A stretch of DNA of 64,000 bases from an uncultured Alistipes sp. (GTDB lineage Bacteria; Bacteroidota; Bacteroidia; Bacteroidales; UBA932): positions 35,909 to 99,908 of the forward strand of contig URSC01000010.1 of the NCBI GenBank assembly GCA_900550465.1, in the 5' to 3' direction. Numbering within the stretch: the stretch's first letter is position 1; each line of letters begins with the position of its first letter. Below the pieces are notes generated by a model that was not told the DNA's origin, did no database searches, and saw only the letters and a program-made list of their open reading frames with translations. The translations under genes and the position numbers were made by a program. Below are positions 26,503 through 34,967 of the stretch, one piece after another.

Positions 26503-28104
26503 TTACTTCAGGAGAAGGCTCTTCCACTCCCCTATGGTGCCGGTCTCCGAGGAGAAACTGACTCCGACACAGTGTACCGTGCGGCTGTCGGCCGTGTAAG
26601 GGCGGGCATAGCCTTTCGCCTCGATCTGGGCGAGGGCCTCGTCAGCTGTACCGTCCAACTTGAACTCGAAGACGTAGACGTACTTCGGGGTCTCTACGAT
26701 GCAGTCCACGCGGCCCTGACTCTGAGGCTTCTCCACTATGACGGCGTATACACCTATCATACGGAAAATCAGATAGAATGTATATTGAAAATAACGTTCC
26801 CTCTCCCGCTCATCCTCCCTGCGGCGCATGGTGTACGGAATGTCCGCAAGAAATGAGGCAAGCAGTCCGCGCATCCGGTCAGGGTCGCCGTCCCTCAGGG
26901 CAATGTAAAGGCTGCGGGCCATGCCTCCGAAATCATTGCGGCGGTCCTGGAAATAGTCGGAGGCTATCAGTGAGACAAAACCCTTCTGCACCTCGTTGTT
27001 GGGCAGATCCAGAAGAAATGTACCGGTGTCTCTGTCATAATCCTTGATGGTCAGGTAGCCGCTCTGATAAATCATCGGCAGGGGCTTTTCGACATCAGCC
27101 TTGTAATCGACGAACTGGGAGGGATCGTAGTACTTGCCGGTAAGCTCATCTAAGTTCTCGTCCGAGTGAGACAGCAGCCGGATCAGATAGGTAGGCGTGC
27201 CGCTGGCGAACCAGTAGTCACGTACTGCCTTCTGGGCGAAGGCATTCAGAAGGCTGAACGGATTGTAGACGTCGGTCATTCGTTCGGAAAAATGATAGCC
27301 GTCGTAGTGACGCTTCAGCCTTGAAAGCATCTCCTCGCGACTTTCTCCGTATGAAGCGGCCATCACATCTATCGGCTCTGCAAAATACCTCTCCAGCTCC
27401 TCTTGAGTAATGCCGCACAGGGTCTCGTAATCCGAAGACATGCTGATGTCCTGAGGCTGGTTGAATCCGCTGAACACGCTTACCTGGGCAAATTTGGTCA
27501 CACCCGTGAGCAGCACGAACTGAAGGTCCGCGTCCGCAGCCTTGAATACAGAATAAAAACCCTTGAGTACCTCGCGGTTCCACTCCTCCAGCGGACGCTG
27601 CTTCCCGTCCACGGTTATGGTATAGCCGGTATCCAGCACGTCCAGCATCGGCTTGTCGTACTCGTCGATGAGCACCACGCATCTGCGGCCTGTCTGCTCG
27701 TGAGCTTTTTTCAGCACGTATGCGAACCGTCTGCCGGCATCGGTGAACTCTTCGCTGCGGCCGTACTGAGACTCCCACTGCGATACACTTCCCTCTATTA
27801 CCGCATCTAAGGTTCCCGGCGCAGTGAAATTACTGCCGTTGAAGTCGATATGGAACACAGGGTACTCCAGCCACTCCTTCTCCAGCGAACTGATGGCCAG
27901 TCCCTCGAAGAGTTCCTTATGCCCCAAAAAATAGTTCTTCAGGGTGGATACCAGCAGGCTCTTGCCGAACCTGCGCGGGCGGCTCAGAAAATAGATATTG
28001 CCTTCATGCGTAAGCCTGTATATAAGGTCTGTCTTGTCAACATAGGCAAAGCCGTCCTCGCGGATCTTCTCGAAACTCTGAACTCCTATCGGGTATTTCA
28101 TCAT
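26503..28104 (-). CDS. AAA-ATPase-like protein with PD-(D/E)XK nuclease end (copy 2)
   Basis: A paralogue of the gene at 24182: same start MKYPIGVQ, P-loop RPRRFGKSLL, Walker B-like VVLIDEYDKPML, the TGVTKFAQVSVFSG segment, and a nuclease-like end GRVDCIVE ... VFEFKLDG. It converges on the TetR gene, leaving 27 nt. Starts at 28104, 28101 and 28119 are possible. The ATGs at 28104 and 28101 match the paralogue's N-terminus. It has its own promoter at 28135-28165. Confidence 0.9.
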   Translation of the reverse strand: MMKYPIGVQSFEKIREDGFAYVDKTDLIYRLTHEGNIYFLSRPRRFGKSLLVSTLKNYFLGHKELFEGLAISSLEKEWLEYPVFHIDFNGSNFTAPGTLDAVIEGSVSQWESQYGRSEEFTDAGRRFAYVLKKAHEQTGRRCVVLIDEYDKPMLDVLDTGYTITVDGKQRPLEEWNREVLKGFYSVFKAADADLQFVLLTGVTKFAQVSVFSGFNQPQDISMSSDYETLCGITQEELERYFAEPIDVMAASYGESREEMLSRLKRHYDGYHFSERMTDVYNPFSLLNAFAQKAVRDYWFASGTPTYLIRLLSHSDENLDELTGKYYDPSQFVDYKADVEKPLPMIYQSGYLTIKDYDRDTGTFLLDLPNNEVQKGFVSLIASDYFQDRRNDFGGMARSLYIALRDGDPDRMRGLLASFLADIPYTMRRREDERERERYFQYTFYLIFRMIGVYAVIVEKPQSQGRVDCIVETPKYVYVFEFKLDGTADEALAQIEAKGYARPYTADSRTVHCVGVSFSSETGTIGEWKSLLLK

Positions 28105-28134
28105 AGCGCGGTCCTCCATTTTTCATTTTAGAAA

Positions 28135-28165
28135 CAAAAATAGGAATAATTACAGCAATTTGCAA
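28135..28165 (-). promoter_or_regulatory. Promoter for AAA/PD-(D/E)XK copy 2
   Basis: On the minus strand TTGC (28165-28162), 19 nt, TATTTTTG (28142-28135). Confidence 0.65.
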
Positions 28166-28282
28166 TCATCCACATACTGCACAATATTTTATCAAATATT
28201 TCAAATAAATTATCTCGTAATACAAACAGTAGTCGTGCATTTGCCACCAATTGCAAAAATTTTAACCACAATAATTTTTAAA

Positions 28283-28315
28283 TTTGATTTTTACTAAAAA
28301 AAATCGTTATATTTG
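28283..28315 (+). promoter_or_regulatory. Promoter for the GLPGLI gene cluster
   Basis: TTTG at 28283-28286, 21 nt, TAtaTTTG at 28308-28315. Surrounding DNA (28120-28331) is AT-rich and holds no other gene. Confidence 0.7.
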
Positions 28316-28331
28316 CAAAAAACATTACCGC

Positions 28332-29210
28332 ATGAAAACAACACATCCCGTCCATCTTCTGCTGCCGTTGATTCTGCTTTCCACGGCCACATTTTCTTTG
28401 GGCGCCCAGACACCCTACATGGACGCCATGTACATCGATGTCCGTTGGGACAGGACCGATACTCTCGGTGAAGCCACGATGCGCCTGGAATATCGGATGC
28501 GCTTTCCCTCCGAGACCGGTCCGGACAGCTCCCACGTAGACAGAAGGATCGTGGAGATAGGTCCGGGACTGCAGAAAGAGTACAGCCTGATACTGGAGAC
28601 TTCCGAGATGGCCGGGCACAATGCCTGGAAACAGACTGACGGCGCTTTCGACTCGCACGACCCTGACAGCCCGGTCAACCCATTTGAGCTGTACATCACC
28701 CCGGACGGCATCACCGTCATTCACAAGACCATGATAATCGGTCCGGTACTGCGCTGGCAGGAGGATACTCCCGCATTCGGATGGCAGCTCACCTCCGACA
28801 CCTGCACGATCATGGGCTACCCGTGCCAGAAGGCCGTCACCGAATTCCGCGGCCGGGTATGGCACGCCTGGTTCTGTCCCTCCCTGCCGGTGGACAGCGG
28901 CCCTTACAAGTTCCGCGGCCTGCCAGGCCTCATACTCAAGGCAGAGGATACTGCCGGTACCTACAGCTGGGAACTCGCTGCCATTGAGCGTGGTACATGG
29001 CCGATTCTCGAAAAACGGCTCCTCTACCAGGACTGCGCCCGTTCCCAGGCCAGAAAATACATCCGACAGATGTTCACCAGCCCCTATCAGTGGAAAGTGA
29101 GCCGCGGCATGCGTGTTAAGAAGATGGACCCCCAGACCCATCAGCTCAGAGAACTCACCCATGAGGAGAAAAGCGAGTCGTTCCACTACGACCCGATAGA
29201 ACTCGAATAA
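28332..29210 (+). CDS. GLPGLI family exported protein 1
   Basis: A 292-residue exported protein with a signal peptide ending LGAQ. The family name motif is intact as FRGLPGLILKAED, preceded by the usual AWFCPSLPVDSGPYK, and the protein ends YDPIELE. GLPGLI proteins are Bacteroidota-specific, of unknown function, often beside TonB-dependent receptor-like genes, as here. The ATG at 28332 starts the signal peptide; the frame extends further upstream through the promoter. First gene of a four- or five-gene cluster. Confidence 0.92.
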   Translation: MKTTHPVHLLLPLILLSTATFSLGAQTPYMDAMYIDVRWDRTDTLGEATMRLEYRMRFPSETGPDSSHVDRRIVEIGPGLQKEYSLILETSEMAGHNAWKQTDGAFDSHDPDSPVNPFELYITPDGITVIHKTMIIGPVLRWQEDTPAFGWQLTSDTCTIMGYPCQKAVTEFRGRVWHAWFCPSLPVDSGPYKFRGLPGLILKAEDTAGTYSWELAAIERGTWPILEKRLLYQDCARSQARKYIRQMFTSPYQWKVSRGMRVKKMDPQTHQLRELTHEEKSESFHYDPIELE

Positions 29211-29224
29211 CACATTTAAAGAGT

Positions 29225-30175
29225 ATGAAAATAAAGAGCAAAAGAACGGCATTGGCACTGCTGGCCGTCATGGCGCTCCACCCTTTGGCGAACTCTCAGA
29301 ATCTCAGCGACCAGGAGGTTGCCCGGATTGTCAGCAGCGGGCGGTATTTTCCTGCGGCAAGGGATTTCAGCCTCAGGGAGAAAGCGGACACGATGGAGAT
29401 GCGCATATTGTACGGATTCGAATATGTCATCGACACATTGTCCGGCAAGTGCCTGCATGAGCCTTATATGCTGGAGATAGGCGGTAAACTGACTCACTAC
29501 TACAGTTACAATGCCTATATCAGGGACTCCGTGCAATCCGAGGTCTATGCCTCCGAGAAAAGCAAAGGGATGAACGCTTTCACCGACATAACGTCCTCCG
29601 TAATACCGGAAGACCAGACGGCCACTTATTATGAAATATTCAGGCGCATTCCCTCTTCGTCCAGATACGTCCTGCTGAGAGTCCAAAACACCGACTACTG
29701 CTACAGCGAGAAAGCAGAACAGACAGAGTGGCGCCTCTCGGACCGGACGGACACCGTCTGCGGATACCGGTGCCAGGTGGCCGAGGGACAGCTCAACGGC
29801 AGGCAATGGACGGTATCCTTCTCAACAGACATACCATACCCTTACGGTCCATGGAAACTCGAAGGACTGCCCGGCCTGATATTAAAAGCCGAAGATTCCG
29901 AAGGTCTGCTCAGATGGGAAGCCGTCGGACTGGAAAAGGGCAGAGGCCGGAGCATATACAGGTAAACCGGGAACAAGACATCGGCAATAGGCCTGCACTA
30001 CAGATGCGAAAAAACAAGTAAAAAAAATATCGCGGAATTGTGGCGGATGATATGGAGGTCCCCGGGATTTTTGAGGACCTCCGGAAAGCCGATGACGGTG
30101 ATGCTGCCTGACGGCTCCATTAAAACCGTCGGGGTGCAGAGTCATTATGAGGGTTATTATCCGCCATTGGAATAA
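29225..30175 (+). pseudogene. GLPGLI family protein 2, interrupted by an in-frame TAA
   Basis: The frame starting at 29225 encodes a signal peptide and the motif LEGLPGLILKAEDS but stops at a TAA at 29963-29965. The same frame then continues open for 69 codons to a TAA at 30173-30175, and this tail (ELWRMIWRSPGFLR, MLPDGSIKT, end YYPPLE) matches the C-terminus of the neighbours (ILKDMYLRPFVFLK, LLPDGKGG, end YYDPIELE). A single nonsense change therefore splits an otherwise complete 316-codon gene. The upstream 246-residue product may still be made but lacks the last quarter. Confidence 0.85.
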
Positions 30176-30208
30176 ACGGCTACAATATTTAAAAGTAAAA
30201 GTACGATT

Positions 30209-31123
30209 ATGAACAGACCAGTATTACCGGCAAAACTTACGACCGGCGCCATCACCCTGCTGTGCGCCGCCTCCATGCTGTGCAGCGCACAGTCTCCTTA
30301 CCGTCCCGTACCCAACCAGACCTGGAACAAAACCGTCGCCCTTGACACCGCATTTATGAGAGTATCCTACGAGATGACTTTCCGCGACGCACTGTTCTAC
30401 AGCACATCCGAACCCGGAGGTCTGGAAGACCATGTCTTCGCCGAGAAGGAAATCCTCTCCGACACACGTATAGTGGAGTTCGGAGACCGGGTCCGCAAAG
30501 ACTACAGCCAGATACTTGAAACACGGGAAATGCTGAACCGCGAAATGACTGAACGCGGGGAGATGCCGAGGAACTTGGGCTCCTCATCGGTCTATCCCAT
30601 CGAGCTGTTCATATTCAGCGACAGCTACCGGATCAACCGCAGAACCCTGCTGACAGGTCCGATACTGCAGTATGAGGGCGGCTGCACTCCCATGCAGTGG
30701 TCCCTTACAGGCGAGGCGGAGCAGGTCGGAGACTATCAGTGCCAGAAGGCCGTAACCTCATTCGGAGGACGGGAGTGGACGGCGTGGTTCTGCCCCGACA
30801 TCCCCGTGGACGGCGGCCCGTACAAGTTCCGCGGCCTGCCCGGACTGATCCTGAAAGTGGAGGACACCGGAAAGCATTTCTCCTGGACCATGACAGGCAT
30901 CGAGAAAGGCTCGTGGCCCATCTACGAGAAGCAGTACCTCTTCCAGAAATGCAGCCCCAAGGAAGCCGCGAAGATCCTGAAGGACATGTACCTCCGTCCT
31001 TTTGTGTTCCTGAAAAACACTGGCATCAGGACTCTTCTGCCTGACGGGAAAGGAGGTGCGAGAGAGCCCGGTGACAACGAATACTCCGTAGCCATGTACT
31101 ACGACCCGATAGAACTTGAGTAA
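30209..31123 (+). CDS. GLPGLI family exported protein 3
   Basis: A 304-residue exported protein with a signal peptide ending LCSAQ. Motifs are WFCPDIPVDGGPYKF then RGLPGLILKVEDTG, and the C-terminus is YDPIELE. It is the closest relative in the window to protein 1. It is 26 nt before the TonB-receptor-like gene, which fits joint expression and a shared role at the outer membrane. Function unknown. Confidence 0.92.
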   Translation: MNRPVLPAKLTTGAITLLCAASMLCSAQSPYRPVPNQTWNKTVALDTAFMRVSYEMTFRDALFYSTSEPGGLEDHVFAEKEILSDTRIVEFGDRVRKDYSQILETREMLNREMTERGEMPRNLGSSSVYPIELFIFSDSYRINRRTLLTGPILQYEGGCTPMQWSLTGEAEQVGDYQCQKAVTSFGGREWTAWFCPDIPVDGGPYKFRGLPGLILKVEDTGKHFSWTMTGIEKGSWPIYEKQYLFQKCSPKEAAKILKDMYLRPFVFLKNTGIRTLLPDGKGGAREPGDNEYSVAMYYDPIELE

Positions 31124-31149
31124 CAACCATCCCTAACAGAAACCATCCC

Positions 31150-33810
31150 ATGAAAGCACGACCGACACCCGCCCATACCGCCGGAGCAGCCGCATTCCTT
31201 CCCGCCCTCCTGGCCATCATCCTCCTCTGCACCGCTGCCCTGACCGCCTCCGCACAGGAGCAGCCACTGACCACCTTCGAGGGCAGCATCCGCTACGCCG
31301 GTACCTCCGAGCCCGCTGTGTGCTACATCATTGTCAGCCGGACGGAGGACGGGGTGGCCATAGGCTACACCACCACCGACGGAGAGGGTCACTACACCCT
31401 CAGCATCCGCTCCGGAACTGACAGCGTGGTCATCGCGGTCTCCGGCATGAGCGTAAAGACCGTGCGCCGCACCGTGCCCAATGTCAGCGGGCGGCACGAC
31501 TTCGAGGTGGAGGAGTCTCTCTTCGAGCTGGACGAGGTGACGGTCATGGCCCCCAAGATGGAGATGAAGGGCGACGACACCGTATCCTACAACGTAGCAT
31601 CCTTCCGTGCCCAGGAGGACCTGGTCATCGAGGACGTACTCCGCAAGCTGCCCGGCATCACGGTCAGGGACAACGGGCAGATACTCTACAAGGCCAAGCC
31701 GATAGCGGGGCTGACCATCGACGGCATGGACCTGCTCAAGGGCCGCTACGGCATCGCCACGCGCAACATCTCCCCGGACCACATCGCCTCGGTGGAGATT
31801 CTCGAGAACCACCAGGCCATCAAGGCCCTCAAGGACCTGGTGCCCTCCGACAAGACCTACATCAACCTCAAGCTCAAGGTCTCCTCGCGGGGAGTGTTCC
31901 TGCTCTCGGCGGCCGCGGGAGGCGGCTACGAGGACGGGGGCCTGTGGAACGCCGAGGCCGCGCCAATGTACTTCGGACACAGCAGCCAGCACATCCTCAC
32001 CGGCAAGACCAACAACACCGGCGACGACCTCGCGTACGAGCTGGAGGACCTCACCTCCGGCACCGGCAGGCTCAACCCGGTGCTCTCCTCCGCCACGCTC
32101 GCCTCGCCCCCGGCCATCGACAAGGACCGCTACTACCGCAACACCTCGTACTCCGCCTCCCTCAACGAGCTCTTCCGCACCTCCGGAGGCACGGACATCA
32201 ACCTCAACCTCTCATACCTCAACGACACCGAGCTGCGCGACAACACCTCCGAGACCCGGTGGATGCTCCCCGACTCCTCCGTCAACCTCATACGGGAGGG
32301 CATATCCAACGTCATCGGCACCGACAAGGTCAACGCCGAGCTCAGCTTCAGGAGCAACGGGGACCGCCTCTACGTGGACAACCGCAACATCTTCTCCGCC
32401 GAGTTCCTCGACATAGCGTCCTCTGTCAACGGCATCGGCCAGGACTTCGACCGCACCACGCTCAGGGCATCCACCACGGCCAGCCTGATCAGGCGCAGCG
32501 GGGAGAAGAGCGCCTTCGAGATCAACGCCCGCGCCGCCTACGAGCACACGCCGTACTCCCTGGCAATAGCCCGGGACGGAGGGCAGTGGGCCGGAGCCGT
32601 GCAGGACGTCACCGCGGACGCCTTCACGGCATCCCTGTTCGCCGGCAACGTCACCAGCTTCAGGCTGTGGGACATGAGGATAGAGCCCACCGTCTCGGCC
32701 AGCTACCGGCTGGGCAGCCTCGACAGCCGCCTCAGCACCCCCCTGGGACAGCTCGAAGACCCTTCCGAAGCCGCAAACCGCCTGATGATGCACCGCCTCA
32801 GGGTAGCTCCTGCCGTATACGCCTACTACACCTCCCTGCACGTGGACCTCAGCATATTCATACCCGTGGCCTACTACATGACGTTCCTCGACGACAGATT
32901 AGGAGGCACGCGGACGTCCCGGCACAAGGTGTTCGCCGAGCCCAGCGTCAGCATTAAGATAAAGCCCGCGGCCTCCACCGACATCAACCTCGGCTACTCC
33001 ATGAGCTGGTCCATGCCGGAGATATCCACCCTCTACGGCGGCGCAGTCCTGAGCGACTACCGCAGCCTGACCCGGTACGCCGCGGACCTGACCGAAGGCA
33101 TGCGCAACCATTTCTCCCTTGGACTCAGCTACAAGGACATCTTCAACATGCTGTTCCTCAACCTCAGCGCGGGATACTCCCTCACCAAGCCGGACATCCT
33201 CTACGGATACGACTTCGACGGCATCTACTCCACCACCCTGACAACACGCACCGGGGAGCTTTCCCACACCGTCAGCGCCGGCATCGAACTGAGCAAGGGA
33301 TTCTACTGGAAAGACCTGACCGCCAAGCTGGAGCTCGGAGCCTCATGGACGGACTCACCCTTCCTGCTGCAGGAGCAGGTGGCGAGGATGAGCATGCAGG
33401 GCTACTCCGCCGGGCTGGACATCTCCCTGTCCCCGTTCAAGTTCCTCGGACTGACATACAACGGCCGCGTGATGTACTCCCTCTCCCGGCAGGCCTTGGG
33501 CGAGAACCTCACCCCGCTGCTGACCGCCTCCAACTACCTCACCCTCAGCTTCCGCCTTCCCGTCGGCATCGGCCTCTCCCTGACCGGAGAGCACTACCAC
33601 AACAGTGCATCCTCCGCGGCCAGTGACTTCGTCCTTCTGGACGCCGCCCTCAGCTACAAGTGGAAACGTTTCCGCTGGGAGCTCACCTGCTCCAACCTCC
33701 TGGACACCCGCGAGTACGTCTACTCCGTGCTCTCCGCCGCCAGCAGCTTCTCCACCGACTACCTCATCCGGCCCAGAATCTATTTGCTCAAGATGTTCGT
33801 AACTTTCTGA
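31150..33810 (+). CDS. TonB-dependent receptor-like outer-membrane protein
   Basis: An 886-residue outer-membrane protein. A long signal peptide (ending SASAQ-like, about residue 36) precedes a carboxypeptidase-regulatory-like beta-sandwich (about 40-115: GSIRYAGT, GYTTTDGEGHYTLSI), then a plug-like domain (EDVLRKLPGITVRDNGQILY, ASVEILENHQAIKAL) and a long beta-barrel ending LKMFVTF with terminal Phe. It lacks a clear TonB box, and the type is the GLPGLI-associated receptor without a SusD partner. Substrate unknown. GC-rich with strong codon bias. Confidence 0.88.
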   Translation: MKARPTPAHTAGAAAFLPALLAIILLCTAALTASAQEQPLTTFEGSIRYAGTSEPAVCYIIVSRTEDGVAIGYTTTDGEGHYTLSIRSGTDSVVIAVSGMSVKTVRRTVPNVSGRHDFEVEESLFELDEVTVMAPKMEMKGDDTVSYNVASFRAQEDLVIEDVLRKLPGITVRDNGQILYKAKPIAGLTIDGMDLLKGRYGIATRNISPDHIASVEILENHQAIKALKDLVPSDKTYINLKLKVSSRGVFLLSAAAGGGYEDGGLWNAEAAPMYFGHSSQHILTGKTNNTGDDLAYELEDLTSGTGRLNPVLSSATLASPPAIDKDRYYRNTSYSASLNELFRTSGGTDINLNLSYLNDTELRDNTSETRWMLPDSSVNLIREGISNVIGTDKVNAELSFRSNGDRLYVDNRNIFSAEFLDIASSVNGIGQDFDRTTLRASTTASLIRRSGEKSAFEINARAAYEHTPYSLAIARDGGQWAGAVQDVTADAFTASLFAGNVTSFRLWDMRIEPTVSASYRLGSLDSRLSTPLGQLEDPSEAANRLMMHRLRVAPAVYAYYTSLHVDLSIFIPVAYYMTFLDDRLGGTRTSRHKVFAEPSVSIKIKPAASTDINLGYSMSWSMPEISTLYGGAVLSDYRSLTRYAADLTEGMRNHFSLGLSYKDIFNMLFLNLSAGYSLTKPDILYGYDFDGIYSTTLTTRTGELSHTVSAGIELSKGFYWKDLTAKLELGASWTDSPFLLQEQVARMSMQGYSAGLDISLSPFKFLGLTYNGRVMYSLSRQALGENLTPLLTASNYLTLSFRLPVGIGLSLTGEHYHNSASSAASDFVLLDAALSYKWKRFRWELTCSNLLDTREYVYSVLSAASSFSTDYLIRPRIYLLKMFVTF

Positions 33811-33824
33811 TTTAAAATCCGTTC

Positions 33825-34814
33825 ATGACACAAGACACCAATCCTGCACCCACAGCATTATTAACAGCAGCCATAGCCACAATCCTGCTGACCGCAGGCT
33901 GCGCCGGCAATACCAGCAGTACCGGCAACAGTACGGCTTCCCCCCATGAAAGCAACTTCATCCTGACCGATGAGGGCCGGATTCACGTGAAAACACAGGT
34001 CGACACTCTCATCCTCACCCTGATCTTCGACAGCGGAGGCGCAGGGGAAATGACCCTTGAGACCGCCTGTGCGAGACTGCTGAACGCCGTAGTTACCGAA
34101 GGGCTGCACCGGAAAAACCGGATAGACTCCGCATCCATCGGCGGGCAGAACACAGGCAACACCTACGCCTGGTGCCTCTCTCCCAATAGCGACCAGGACA
34201 TTTTCCCCGGCAGCGACGGCATAATCTGTCCGCAATACGCCATAGACCGGAGAATCTGGGAAATCAATATGACTAACAGCTACATCCGCATCCATGAGAG
34301 GGATACAGTTCCGCCTGGGGCCGCAATCTTTCCGATGAGAATAGAATCCGGGAGGTATCTTTACACAAAGTTTCCCGTTACGGTTATCAGAGGCTGCGAC
34401 ACATTGAAAACAGACAGGGAAATCCTCATAGACTACGGCAGCACCAGTGCCCTGTGGTTCGAGCACAGTCCCCTGCACAGCGACCCGGCAGTCATGGAGT
34501 TCTTCACCTCCAGTCCGCAGCCACAGGCGGTTGAAAAGGAATGGTTCGAGGAATATACGCTCATGGCCGACAAAATCATACTGCCTGACGGCATGGGTAC
34601 CCTCACCTCATCCACCGACAGCCTGAAAATCAGCCTGACTGTACTCAATGAAGACTATTACTATGAAGAAAGCGTTCTAAAATACCCGGCTGCCATTATG
34701 GGCATCGGCATCCTACGGCACTGGAATGTCATGCTGGACCTCAAGAATAAAAGGCTCATACTTTTCCCAGGTGCTCGGGCAACGGTAAATACTGCAGCAC
34801 CCTCTTACACATAA
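33825..34814 (+). CDS. Retropepsin-like aspartyl-protease-fold lipoprotein
   Basis: A 329-residue lipoprotein (lipobox TAGC, Cys about residue 26). Two possible aspartyl-protease active sites are visible: LIFDSGGAGEMTL early and ILIDYGSTSALWF late, with the strand pair GIGILRHWNVMLDLKNKRLIL typical of the end of pepsin-like folds. Two D-x-G sites in one chain would allow an internal pseudo-dimer. It follows the receptor gene by 14 nt and could be part of the same unit. Activity is inferred from the motifs only. Confidence 0.65.
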   Translation: MTQDTNPAPTALLTAAIATILLTAGCAGNTSSTGNSTASPHESNFILTDEGRIHVKTQVDTLILTLIFDSGGAGEMTLETACARLLNAVVTEGLHRKNRIDSASIGGQNTGNTYAWCLSPNSDQDIFPGSDGIICPQYAIDRRIWEINMTNSYIRIHERDTVPPGAAIFPMRIESGRYLYTKFPVTVIRGCDTLKTDREILIDYGSTSALWFEHSPLHSDPAVMEFFTSSPQPQAVEKEWFEEYTLMADKIILPDGMGTLTSSTDSLKISLTVLNEDYYYEESVLKYPAAIMGIGILRHWNVMLDLKNKRLILFPGARATVNTAAPSYT

Positions 34815-34844
34815 AGAACTAACAAACAGATTCTTACCGACACA

Positions 34845-34890
34845 ACGAGTTCTTTTCGCGCACTCCGAAACATCCGAAAAGAACTCGTTA
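34845..34890. terminator. Inverted repeat between converging genes
   Basis: A perfect 15-bp stem (34845-34859 and 34876-34890) with a 16-nt loop between the lipoprotein gene and the converging permease gene. No clean T-run on either side, so a bidirectional terminator is likely but not certain. Confidence 0.55.
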
Positions 34891-34967
34891 AAATCATATC
34901 CAACTGAATATAACCATCTTAAAAATCCAGCCTGCTCCCCTACTTACCATTAACCATATACTGTAAA

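Noticed and set aside
31944..32957. A 337-codon frame inside the TonB-receptor-like gene
   Set aside because: Arg/His/Gln-rich shadow of a GC-rich gene in another frame.
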